Below, one piece after another: positions 35,940 through 44,160 of a stretch of DNA of 61,564 nt (its first letter is position 1; every line of letters starts with the position of its first letter). The notes under the pieces were generated by a model, which did not search any database, had not been told where the DNA came from, and worked only from the letters and a program-made list of their open reading frames with translations. Source of the DNA: an uncultured Muribaculaceae bacterium (lineage in GTDB: Bacteria > Bacteroidota > Bacteroidia > Bacteroidales > Muribaculaceae); contig CAMXAZ010000008.1 in assembly GCA_947179295.1 (NCBI GenBank), forward strand, positions 1 to 61,564, given 5' to 3'. The position numbers and the translations under genes are program-made.

Positions 35940-37946
35940 ATGAAGCATAAGTTTTTTTATTCATTTCTTGCAGGCGTGGCTCTGTTGTTTTCTTCCACAG
36001 CCTGTACGCCGGAAGATGAATCCCTCCCCGCTCCTGACCTGACGGCTGCGGATCTCGTGGAGGGCAAAGCATACACAATTGAAATCGACCAGGCTACTAA
36101 CAAGGTCAAAATGACAAGCCTCCTTGGAAGTCGCTACGTCACAAGCTGGATTCATCCGCAGGGCATAGAGCGCAAAACCTCTACTGAAGCCAACATCCCC
36201 TTTGCCGGTGATTATGAAATCCGTTTCGGCGTAATGACCCGTGGCGGCATAGTCTATGGCGAACCCTATCGTTTCACACTCGAAAATACCAACGGCGACC
36301 TGCTGACAGATCCTCTCTGGACATACCTCACCGGTGGGGCCGACCAGTCAAAAACATGGGAGCTGGACACCAAAAACCTTGATTTAGGCGCGTTCACATT
36401 CATGTGCGCTCCGATGGGATGGGACAAATTTACCGACGGCAAAACATATACCGAGGCCGATTATCCCTCATATGCCGAAGATGGTGTCGATGACCCCAAC
36501 TGGGTATGGCAGGCCGGTGCTCCTGACTGGCTGTTTGGCGATGCCGCCACTACCACAGCTACCATCGAGTCTATCCCCGAACTCACGTTCGATCTCATCA
36601 ATGGCGCAAATCTGACTGTCAACGGCCAGACAAAAGCGTTCGTCATGGACCCTGATAGAAAAACTATCACTATGCCTGCCGGATTGAACTGGCTTGGCGA
36701 CCGCATTGGCGACTCGTATTTTGTCGACATGGTTAATATCGAACTGGTCAAACTCAACGAACACGTTCTCGGTCTCAAACTCATCCGTAACGACGGCAAA
36801 GGAGGCAACAAGGACCAGCGCATGGTTCTCTGCTTCGTTGAAAAAGGCTGGGACGGCGAGTGGCCTGTCACCGGACCGTCTCTGTCGACAGTTCCTCCGG
36901 CTCTTCCTGAGTACAAGGACCTTGCTACAGATCTCTTTACCATCATCGGCGATGATGCTTCTTATCATGCAACCGCTGTCACATATCTCCTTGATTCTGA
37001 ACTGCCCTATTGCCTTATGGAATGGGACGGAACAGTGAAGAACAATGATGGTAAGATTGAAGGAGCATGGAAAAAACTCTCTGATCTCTATGGCACTCCC
37101 GCCTGTCTGGCTTTCTCTGACGACGAATTCGTAATGACAATGAATCGCTACACCGGCTACAAAGAGGATTCTGACGGCAAATTCAGCATCCCTTACAATG
37201 CCTACGGATTAGCTATTGAAGAACGCCTGGCGCAGACTGAATTCACAATTGAAGGCAACAAGATTGTGTTTGCAAAAGACGTGACCCTTCTCGCCACTAC
37301 TCCTGACCCCGTCAAGGGCAAAGAATTCGTTGTGTTTGAATGCAACCCCGACAACGGCACTCTCGTTATCGGTGTTCCCGTGGCTAAGGATGAAAACGGT
37401 GTTGCAAACCGCTATGTATGTGCCAATCTTGCTGTCAAGCCTATTGGCGGCGGTCAGACCGGTCCGACTGTAATTGCTGTAAATCCTGAATATCTCAACT
37501 GCTACATTCAGGACGGTCACCACTATCGTCTGGAAGTCTACAACGCATTCTATGATGCCGATGGCCTCTATCCTGTCGATGTTACCAAACTCCGCCTCAA
37601 GAAAGGACAGACCATCAAGCTCGCATTCCGCCTCCCCGGCATCACCTGGACTGACGGAGCTGACCCCAAAGTAGTCTTCGGCCATAACTTCGATGACCTG
37701 GCTGCTTTCAACTGGGACTCAAATGACGCAGGTGTGTTCAGCAACCCGTCTGTTTCTCTCAACAAGGACGGTGTGACCGAAATCAGCCTGACCAATACCA
37801 CCTCAGGAACTCTGAAGTTTGAGGGCACAAGCTGCTTTACAATCTGCATACAGCAGAAGGGTCTTGTAGTGTCACCGCTTGACGCCGACGGAAATCTTGA
37901 CGCAAATGTGGTCAAGCCCGAAATCGTTTCGCTGACAATTGAATAA
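35940..37946 (+). CDS. Surface glycan-binding-type lipoprotein at the SusE position
   Basis: Lipoprotein of 668 residues (lipobox SSTAC, then TPEDES, an acidic surface-export-like sequence). Beta-rich throughout. After a short Ig-like N-terminal region (TIEIDQATNKVKMTSLLGSR; YEIRFGVMTRGGIVYGEPY), two lipocalin/glucanase-like segments can be discerned (WTYLTGGADQSKTWELD; then SELPYCLMEWDG), and a C-terminal sandwich (NCYIQDGHHYRLEVYNAFYD). I do not recognise a named catalytic domain or an active-site motif. Position between susD and a large second lipoprotein argues for a surface glycan-binding role. About 45 bases after susD; 25 bases before the next gene. Confidence 0.75.
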   Translation: MKHKFFYSFLAGVALLFSSTACTPEDESLPAPDLTAADLVEGKAYTIEIDQATNKVKMTSLLGSRYVTSWIHPQGIERKTSTEANIPFAGDYEIRFGVMTRGGIVYGEPYRFTLENTNGDLLTDPLWTYLTGGADQSKTWELDTKNLDLGAFTFMCAPMGWDKFTDGKTYTEADYPSYAEDGVDDPNWVWQAGAPDWLFGDAATTTATIESIPELTFDLINGANLTVNGQTKAFVMDPDRKTITMPAGLNWLGDRIGDSYFVDMVNIELVKLNEHVLGLKLIRNDGKGGNKDQRMVLCFVEKGWDGEWPVTGPSLSTVPPALPEYKDLATDLFTIIGDDASYHATAVTYLLDSELPYCLMEWDGTVKNNDGKIEGAWKKLSDLYGTPACLAFSDDEFVMTMNRYTGYKEDSDGKFSIPYNAYGLAIEERLAQTEFTIEGNKIVFAKDVTLLATTPDPVKGKEFVVFECNPDNGTLVIGVPVAKDENGVANRYVCANLAVKPIGGGQTGPTVIAVNPEYLNCYIQDGHHYRLEVYNAFYDADGLYPVDVTKLRLKKGQTIKLAFRLPGITWTDGADPKVVFGHNFDDLAAFNWDSNDAGVFSNPSVSLNKDGVTEISLTNTTSGTLKFEGTSCFTICIQQKGLVVSPLDADGNLDANVVKPEIVSLTIE

Positions 37947-37971
37947 ACCATGAAACAAGGAAAATTTTAAC

Positions 37972-40578
37972 ATGAAAACCAAAATATTTCTCTGTGCGTC
38001 GCTCATGCTCGGCCTTTCCTTGGCTTCCTGCAATGACGATGACAATTATTTCATCTCAACGGACCCCGTTATCGACCAGTCATCGGTCACAACCGGCTCC
38101 TCTGATGTGACGGCCAACAGTGCAACCCTCCACGGAACAGTGGAGGGCCTGGCCGACAAGTCTGCTGCATTCTACTCTGTAGGCTTCTACTATGGCGAAG
38201 ATCCGAACAGTCTGACAAACCGCGTTGACGGTGTGCTTGACAAAAACGTCGTGACAGCCACTGTCGATGGCCTTGAAACCGGCAAGACCTACTATTATCA
38301 GGTGTTTGTATCCCTCAAAGGTCAGGTTTCATTCCAGGGCGAAGTCAAGTCATTCGTGACCACCAACGCCACCGTTGTCACTGACAATGTCCAGACCGTT
38401 GATTTCGCATCAGCCACTATGGGCGGTGCCGTTACCGAAGCTCCTGAAGGTGCCACAGTAGGTGTGGTTATATCAGCTGATCCTGATGTAGAGAAGGTAC
38501 GAGCAGGTCTCATTGTTCCCGCTGCTGAGCAGGCAGCCGCATTCTCTGTCGAAAAATCAGGCTTCGTTCCCGGAACCAAATATTACTATGCCGCCTATCT
38601 TGATCTTGGCGCAGGTGTCATCTACGGCGATGTGAAAGAATTCACCACTGACACAAAGACCTTTGATGCCGATGCCGATTTCGTAGACCTCGGTCTCTCT
38701 GTCAAATGGGCAAAAAGCAATATTGGCGCGAAATCAGAGTCTGATTTCGGAGGCCTCTTCGGATTCGGTGATCTCACGGGTGTCAATACTTCATATCTCC
38801 CCGACGACTATGCTTCAGGTGACATCTATCGCACTAAGCAGGACCTCGCATGGAATGTGACCGGAGGTGTCGGAACACTTCCCACTTACCAGGACTATGA
38901 GGAACTTTTTGCAAAATGTACAGCCGAATGGACTGAAGTTGACGGCGTTGCCGGTTACAGACTGACCGGCCCCAACGGAAACTCCATCTTCCTTCCCGCT
39001 GCCGGCACTCGTACTGTCAGCGATGTAAATTCTCAGGGCGCAGCAGGTTACTATGCCACAGGTTCTATAAACAATGGTGATTTCTACTATGCCTATCAGT
39101 TTTCGTCATCAAACAGAGCACGTGCATCTCTTCCCGTCTATCAGGCAACAGCAGTCCGCGCCATCTCAACAGCGCGCAACATTCCGTTTGACAAGACTAA
39201 ACTCTATGGCAAATGGTATATGGAAAACGGCCAGGACGGCAAACTCCACGTGTTTGAAGGTCCCTTCACCCAGTTTGGCGTAACTGACAACTGGAACACC
39301 ATCACCAACAACCATCCCAATGTCGAACAGCAGATCGGATGGGAAATGGGAACCAACAACGGCTGGATCGGCTACACTTACGGAAAAGACTATGGCTACA
39401 TGGAATTCCTTGAAGACGGAACCGTCAGCATCCATCGTATTGCCGAGGATGGAACCGTTACCGATGAGACCGGCCACTACACTATTGATGAAAAGAACGT
39501 TGTCCTGAACATTGACATTGACATCCTTTGCGGCAACACCTGGCTTGCCAACAAGTCTGGAAGCCTCAAGATCCTCGCTCTTGACAATGACGGACTCCGC
39601 ATCGCCATACCTGACGGAGACTACGGCTATGCAGTCAACTACTACAGCGAACGCAAACGTGAGTTCGATGATGCCATTCCGGTCAACTTCCAGTGTGTAG
39701 GCGGTGACTGGAACGGTGAATGGGGGACGATCTGCGACCGCATTGATGCCGAAAAACTCGAAGGCAAACACACCGTGACCTATAACGGCACCGTCAATGG
39801 CGCTATGGTATTCAATATTGACTTCCAGAACCTCGTTGCAAAATATCCGACTGCAATCGTCTATATCAACGACATCCGTTGTGACGGCAAATCAATAAAG
39901 TTTGATGCCAACAGATTCTTCTATGGCGACATTGAAGATAACGGCAACTACCGCATTGAGCTCTTCAACATCTGGGGCAAGGGCCAGCAGGGCGGCAAGG
40001 TAGTGGAAAGTCCTTTCAGTGCAGCCACAAATGTGGACAGCGATCCTGCATTCCAGGTTTCGTCTGAACTTGAGATTGACTACACCATTAATCTCAGCCC
40101 CGCCTACTACACTCCGGGTCTTATCACAATCAATCCCTCATGGGGTGGTGACTGGACCGGTCCGAATGACGGATCGTTCACCGTTGTTGTTGACGAAAAT
40201 TCAAAAATTGCCGCAAGCAAGAAGGATTTTGTCATCACTCTCAACTCCACAGACCATGCCGACGGCTCGATAATGACATTTATCAACACCGAGCAACTGT
40301 ATAAGGACTTCCCAGGCACCCACATGACTCTTACATCGCTTGAACTTGACGGCAACGCAGTAACCGGCTGGGATTCTGCCAAAGTTCTTAACTCGAATGA
40401 CGGTGACAAACATCGTCTTGAACTTTGGAACACTTATGGAATCACAGCATCTTCAGGCTGTGCTTTCGGCACCCCCGTTCAGAGCGGTGGCGAGATGAAG
40501 ATCGTGGAACTCGGATTCTCGAATTCGATGCGTGTAGGCTTCACGGTTGACAGACTGTTCCCTGTTGTTGAATGGTAA
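37972..40578 (+). CDS. Mosaic surface lipoprotein: FN3-like, Fib_succ_major-like, lipocalin-like and twin C-terminal modules
   Basis: Lipoprotein of 868 residues (lipobox SLASC, then NDDDN). Visible modules: two fibronectin-III-like repeats (about 35-230; ATLHGTVEGL, KTYYYQVFVSLKG); a segment at about 236-398 resembling the Fibrobacter-succinogenes major paralogous domain (FVDLGLSVKWAKSNIGA; NGNSIFLPAAGTRT); a lipocalin-like region at about 410-560 (KLYGKWYMENGQDGKLHVFE); and two related C-terminal modules, each with a strand-rich pattern (FNIDFQNLVAKYPTAIVYIN/NYRIELFNIWG and FINTEQLYKDFPGTHMTL/KHRLELWNTYG). No catalytic motif seen. Likely a large surface glycan-binding protein. The stop is followed by an intrinsic terminator. 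Confidence 0.78.
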   Translation: MKTKIFLCASLMLGLSLASCNDDDNYFISTDPVIDQSSVTTGSSDVTANSATLHGTVEGLADKSAAFYSVGFYYGEDPNSLTNRVDGVLDKNVVTATVDGLETGKTYYYQVFVSLKGQVSFQGEVKSFVTTNATVVTDNVQTVDFASATMGGAVTEAPEGATVGVVISADPDVEKVRAGLIVPAAEQAAAFSVEKSGFVPGTKYYYAAYLDLGAGVIYGDVKEFTTDTKTFDADADFVDLGLSVKWAKSNIGAKSESDFGGLFGFGDLTGVNTSYLPDDYASGDIYRTKQDLAWNVTGGVGTLPTYQDYEELFAKCTAEWTEVDGVAGYRLTGPNGNSIFLPAAGTRTVSDVNSQGAAGYYATGSINNGDFYYAYQFSSSNRARASLPVYQATAVRAISTARNIPFDKTKLYGKWYMENGQDGKLHVFEGPFTQFGVTDNWNTITNNHPNVEQQIGWEMGTNNGWIGYTYGKDYGYMEFLEDGTVSIHRIAEDGTVTDETGHYTIDEKNVVLNIDIDILCGNTWLANKSGSLKILALDNDGLRIAIPDGDYGYAVNYYSERKREFDDAIPVNFQCVGGDWNGEWGTICDRIDAEKLEGKHTVTYNGTVNGAMVFNIDFQNLVAKYPTAIVYINDIRCDGKSIKFDANRFFYGDIEDNGNYRIELFNIWGKGQQGGKVVESPFSAATNVDSDPAFQVSSELEIDYTINLSPAYYTPGLITINPSWGGDWTGPNDGSFTVVVDENSKIAASKKDFVITLNSTDHADGSIMTFINTEQLYKDFPGTHMTLTSLELDGNAVTGWDSAKVLNSNDGDKHRLELWNTYGITASSGCAFGTPVQSGGEMKIVELGFSNSMRVGFTVDRLFPVVEW

Positions 40579-40605
40579 TTTTCAAATAACTGAAATAAAA
40601 TTCAT

Positions 40606-40650
40606 AAAGAAGTCCGGCGAGGCTTCAGTCCGGTCGGACTTCTTTATTTC
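40606..40650 (+). terminator. Terminator between the 868-aa lipoprotein and the GH5 gene
   Basis: Eleven-base stem AAAGAAGTCCG (40606-40616) with CGGACTTCTTT (40635-40645) followed by ATTTC. It sits 19 bases before the GH5 start, so GH5 output may be lowered by partial termination. Confidence 0.85.
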
Positions 40651-40668
40651 TTGATAAAATATCTACAG

Positions 40669-42183
40669 ATGAATATAACTAAATCAATTATCCTGGCTTT
40701 CTGTGTCGTGGCAGGCGGTTCGTTTGCCGCATCGTGTGACGATGACAGAAATGAAGTGCGCTATGACGTGATTCAGGTGCCTGATCAGCTTTTTGCCGAT
40801 GGCATGACTGCTGCTGCGACTGGCGGACCTCAGACTTTTATAGTCAACTCGCCTGCTGCCGTATCGGTTCAGGTTGAAAAAATAGATGAGAATGATGATC
40901 TTAAATGGATCAAAGCAGAAGTCGGTGACCGTACAGCTGACGGTTATCCGGTGACTGTGACAACCGAACTTAATGAAACCCGCGGCCCGCGTTCGGCCCG
41001 TGTCTCGGTTTTTGCAGGCAATGTGGCCCGCGGTATGGTTGTCACTCAGCCCACCTCTGCTCCTGTGGTGCCGGCCGAAACTCCCATCAACAATGTCAGC
41101 GCCACTGAAATTGCCAAAAACATCTTTGCTGGTGTCAACATCGGCAATACCCTTGAAGCTCCTGACGGAGAAGGCTCATGGTGTCGGCCTGTGACTGTAA
41201 GCTACATCCGTGGTCTTAAGGCCGCAGGCTTCAATGCCGTGCGTATCCCATGTGCCTGGAACAGTCACATTCAGGGTAAGACAACCGCTGAAAGAGCCAA
41301 AAATATAATTGATCCCGCATGGCTTGATCGCGTTGACGAGATTGTAGGCTGGGTTATAGGCGAAGGCATGTATGCCATTGTGAATATCCATTGGGACGGT
41401 GGCTGGCTTGAAGAAAGCTGCGTAAACGGCTATGATGCTGACGTTGACAAAAAGCAGAGCACTTTCTGGACTCAGATCGCCAACAAACTCAACCACTATG
41501 ACGAGCATCTTCTCTTTGCCGGCATGAACGAACCCGGCCAGCAGAATCAGTCAGCAGCCGGCCAGCAGCAGTCTGTCGATGCAATTATGGCCTATCAGCA
41601 GACCTTCGTGAATGCTGTCCGCGGAACAGGCGGAAACAATGCTTCACGAGTGCTGATCCATCAGACTCCTTTCACCAATATTGATGAAGGTGTCAGAGGC
41701 CTCTATAAACTTCCCGAAGATCCTGCAGCTGACCGTTCAATGGTCGAAGTGCATTTCTATGATCCCTCTGACTTCACTATCATGGAGAAAGACGGAGACT
41801 GGGCTGCAACAATCAAGCTTTACTGGGGTGAGGCCAACTTCGTGGCCGGTTCTGACCGCAACTGCACATGGCACAAAGAAGCAAATATTGATGCCCAGTT
41901 CAAGAAAGTGCAGGATGCCTACGTCAGCAAGGGAGTTCCTGCTATCATAGGCGAATATGGTGTTGAATCTAACCGCAACATAAATGGCATGGATGTTGAA
42001 AAGCACAAAGCAAGCCGCGCTTACTGGACAGAATATGTCACCAAATCGGCCAAGGCTCACGGCTGTGTGCCCTTCCTCTGGGAAACCGGCGGTGACATTG
42101 ACCGTACCAACGGCAATCAGCTTAACGCCTATCTCTTCAATGCCCTCATGAACGGAGCTGCCAACGGCATCTATCCCTTCTGA
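40669..42183 (+). CDS. Glycoside hydrolase family 5 endoglucanase with BACON domain
   Basis: GH5 lipoprotein of 504 residues. Signal peptide with lipid cysteine C23 (FAASCDDDRN; the acidic stretch after Cys favours surface export). A BACON-like Ig domain fills about 33-128 (ends FAGNVARGMVVTQP). The barrel starts at GVNIGNTLEAP and carries acid/base E288 in FAGMNEPG and nucleophile E429 in IIGEYGV; NAVRIPCAWN and IVNIHWDGGW are further GH5 motifs. The layout resembles the B. ovatus xyloglucanase BoGH5A, so endo-xyloglucanase (GH5_4-like) is likely; beta-1,4-glucan or mixed-linkage glucan remain possible. ATG at 40669 gives the correct signal peptide. Confidence 0.92.
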   Translation: MNITKSIILAFCVVAGGSFAASCDDDRNEVRYDVIQVPDQLFADGMTAAATGGPQTFIVNSPAAVSVQVEKIDENDDLKWIKAEVGDRTADGYPVTVTTELNETRGPRSARVSVFAGNVARGMVVTQPTSAPVVPAETPINNVSATEIAKNIFAGVNIGNTLEAPDGEGSWCRPVTVSYIRGLKAAGFNAVRIPCAWNSHIQGKTTAERAKNIIDPAWLDRVDEIVGWVIGEGMYAIVNIHWDGGWLEESCVNGYDADVDKKQSTFWTQIANKLNHYDEHLLFAGMNEPGQQNQSAAGQQQSVDAIMAYQQTFVNAVRGTGGNNASRVLIHQTPFTNIDEGVRGLYKLPEDPAADRSMVEVHFYDPSDFTIMEKDGDWAATIKLYWGEANFVAGSDRNCTWHKEANIDAQFKKVQDAYVSKGVPAIIGEYGVESNRNINGMDVEKHKASRAYWTEYVTKSAKAHGCVPFLWETGGDIDRTNGNQLNAYLFNALMNGAANGIYPF

Positions 42184-42196
42184 TAAAAAACATCTG

Positions 42197-42227
42197 AGAG
42201 AGCGAAGCCCCGAAAGCTTCGCTCTTT
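42197..42227 (+). terminator. Terminator of the GH5 gene
   Basis: AGAGCGAAGC (42199-42208) with GCTTCGCTCT (42216-42225), extended by one G-T and one A-T pair, then TTTCAC. Confidence 0.85.
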
Positions 42228-42316
42228 CACGTTAAGAAAAAATGTCAGCTTTAGAGGTTGTTGGTTTTAAGAGGGTGTTATTAAGCAACCGTTAAACAAC
42301 AACCCCTGAAATTAGA

Positions 42317-42355
42317 AACGACCCGCATGAAAACTCTGTCTTCATGCGGGTCGTT
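42317..42355 (-). terminator. Terminator of the ilvE-HD unit
   Basis: Fifteen-base perfect stem, AACGACCCGCATGAA (42317-42331) with its complement (42341-42355). On the minus strand it is followed by TCTAATTTC. It faces the GH5 terminator. Confidence 0.85.
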
Positions 42356-42381
42356 ATGTGTGTCTGCGCGTTTCCGGAAGC

Positions 42382-42930
42382 TCAGTCCTGCTCGCCAAAC
42401 TCGCGGTGGAGCGCCATGAAGCGCTCCAGAGTCTCAGGCGAAAGCCGCTGCATGGAGCGTATCACCTTTTCAAGCGGCTTGCGCTGCATGTCGCCGCTCT
42501 TGGAATAGAACTTGTCGGCATAGCAGACGAGGCGTTCGAGCGTTGACTGCGGCATGTAGTCTCCGTCAGGGTCGAGAGGCAGATGCTGACGGGCAATATC
42601 CTCACGGCTCAGGCCCGCTCCGGTATGGCGCTCGGCCACACGGGCGCAATCCTCTCCAAGTCCATCGCTGCGCAGCAGGGCGGCGCCAAGCACTCCGTGG
42701 CGTATATAAGGCTCGTCTCCATGACACTCTATGCCGGGAGCGTCACACATGAAAATGCCGATATCGTGGAGCATCGCGGCCTCTTCTACCGCCGCCTCAT
42801 CAAGGCCGAGCCCTTTACGGCGGTTGATGTCAAGCGCCAGGTCGGCCACCGAACGGCAGTGGGCCATGTAAATATCCCGAAGACGGCTGCCTTCGGGATA
42901 ATATCTGTCAATCATTTCCTGCCATGTCAT
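42382..42930 (-). CDS. HD-domain phosphohydrolase-like protein
   Basis: Cytoplasmic protein of 182 residues of the HD superfamily, metal-dependent phosphohydrolases. Metal ligands: H in YMAHCRSVADLALD, the HD pair in AAMLHDIGIF, further His in RHGVLGA and ERHTGAG, and a distal Asp in LVCYADKFYSK. Substrate unknown; related uncharacterised proteins are common in Bacteroidales. Its gene lies 47 bases after ilvE on the same strand and probably shares its mRNA. Confidence 0.85.
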   Translation of the reverse strand: MTWQEMIDRYYPEGSRLRDIYMAHCRSVADLALDINRRKGLGLDEAAVEEAAMLHDIGIFMCDAPGIECHGDEPYIRHGVLGAALLRSDGLGEDCARVAERHTGAGLSREDIARQHLPLDPDGDYMPQSTLERLVCYADKFYSKSGDMQRKPLEKVIRSMQRLSPETLERFMALHREFGEQD

Positions 42931-42977
42931 GGCTCAGTGCTGTGGATTGATTCTGTGATTGAGTGGATTGTCCTGGA

Positions 42978-44000
42978 TCATTCTACTATGGTGCACCATC
43001 CGTGGACGTCGTCGATCTCGCCGAGCTGGATGCCGCGGAGCGTGTTGTAGAGACGAGTTGTGATGGGGCCGGGTTCGCCGTTTTTCGAGACGATATATTT
43101 CTCGCCGGTGTCAAGGTCGTCGATCTCGCCGACGGGTGAGGCCACGGCGGCAGTGCCCACGGCGGCGGCTTCGTCGATATCGCGCAGTTCATCGACGGTG
43201 ATGTGGCGGCGTTCAACCTTCACTCCCATATCCTCGGCAAGCTGCATGAGGCTCTTGTTGGTGATCGAAGGCAATATCGAGTTGGAGGCCGGAGTGATGT
43301 AGACACCATCTTTGATGGCTATGAAGTTGGCCGGACCGCATTCGTCGAGATACTTCTTCTCTTTAGGATCGAGATAGAGCACGGCTGAATATCCCAGCTC
43401 GTGGGCGTGTTCGCCGGCAGTGAGCGATGCCGCATAGTTGCCGCCCACCTTCCAGAGACCTGTGCCGTTGGGGGCCACGCGGTCATACCGGCGCATGATG
43501 CAGATGTTGGTCGGCTTGAATCCGGTTTTGAAATAAGGTCCTACCGGAGTCACGAGAATCATGAAAAGATATTCGGTAGACGGCTTCACCCCTACCTGCG
43601 CCGAAATGCCGAGTTCGATCGGGCGGATGTAAAGTGATGCACCGGAACCGTAGGGAGGCACGAAGCGCTCATTGAGTTTCACCACTTTCAGCACCATTTC
43701 CTTGAATTTCTCCAGCGGCAGCGGCTCCATGAGGATTCCTTTGGCCGATTCCTGGATGCGGCGGGCATTTTCTTCGAGTCGGAACACTCGCACTTTGCCG
43801 TCCTTGCCGCGGAAAGCTTTAAGGCCTTCGAAAATCTCCTGGCCGTAGTGGAGGCAGGTGGCGGCGATGTGGAGATTGATCTCTTCGCTTTGCGACACTT
43901 CGATCTCGCCCCATTTCCCGTCGCGGAAATAGCAGCGCACATTATAGTCGGTGGGGATATAGCCGAATGACAGGTTTCCCCAGTCAAGTTCCTGATTCAT
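42978..44000 (-). CDS. ilvE: Branched-chain amino acid aminotransferase
   Basis: Fold-type IV PLP enzyme of 340 residues that interconverts leucine, isoleucine, valine and their 2-oxoacids with 2-oxoglutarate. WKVGGNYAASL contains the PLP-binding lysine; YLDECGPANFIAI and SILPSITNKSLMQLAEDMG are typical of class-IV aminotransferases. The larger size (about 340) fits the eukaryote-like BCAT group common in Bacteroidetes. A -7 box lies 26-33 bases upstream. The product 2-oxoacids are possible substrates of the VorB-type oxidoreductase at 4910-7643. Confidence 0.95.
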   Translation of the reverse strand: MNQELDWGNLSFGYIPTDYNVRCYFRDGKWGEIEVSQSEEINLHIAATCLHYGQEIFEGLKAFRGKDGKVRVFRLEENARRIQESAKGILMEPLPLEKFKEMVLKVVKLNERFVPPYGSGASLYIRPIELGISAQVGVKPSTEYLFMILVTPVGPYFKTGFKPTNICIMRRYDRVAPNGTGLWKVGGNYAASLTAGEHAHELGYSAVLYLDPKEKKYLDECGPANFIAIKDGVYITPASNSILPSITNKSLMQLAEDMGVKVERRHITVDELRDIDEAAAVGTAAVASPVGEIDDLDTGEKYIVSKNGEPGPITTRLYNTLRGIQLGEIDDVHGWCTIVE

Positions 44001-44025
44001 GATATGAGTTTTTTATAGTTTATGG

Positions 44026-44033
44026 CAAAATTA
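44026..44033 (-). promoter_or_regulatory. Predicted -7 box of ilvE
   Basis: TAATTTTG on the minus strand, exact consensus; leader about 19 nt. The nearest TTTG (44049-44046) is too close to be a standard -33. Confidence 0.6.
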
Positions 44034-44160
44034 CATAAAAAGGCGCAAATTACTAAGTAAAATGCGCCAAAAAGTTTTAAGAATAAAAATCTGATTGAAA
44101 TTCTGCGGGAAATCACTGTGGAAAACCCACGCCTTGAAGAATTTTTTTGGAAATGGCTTC

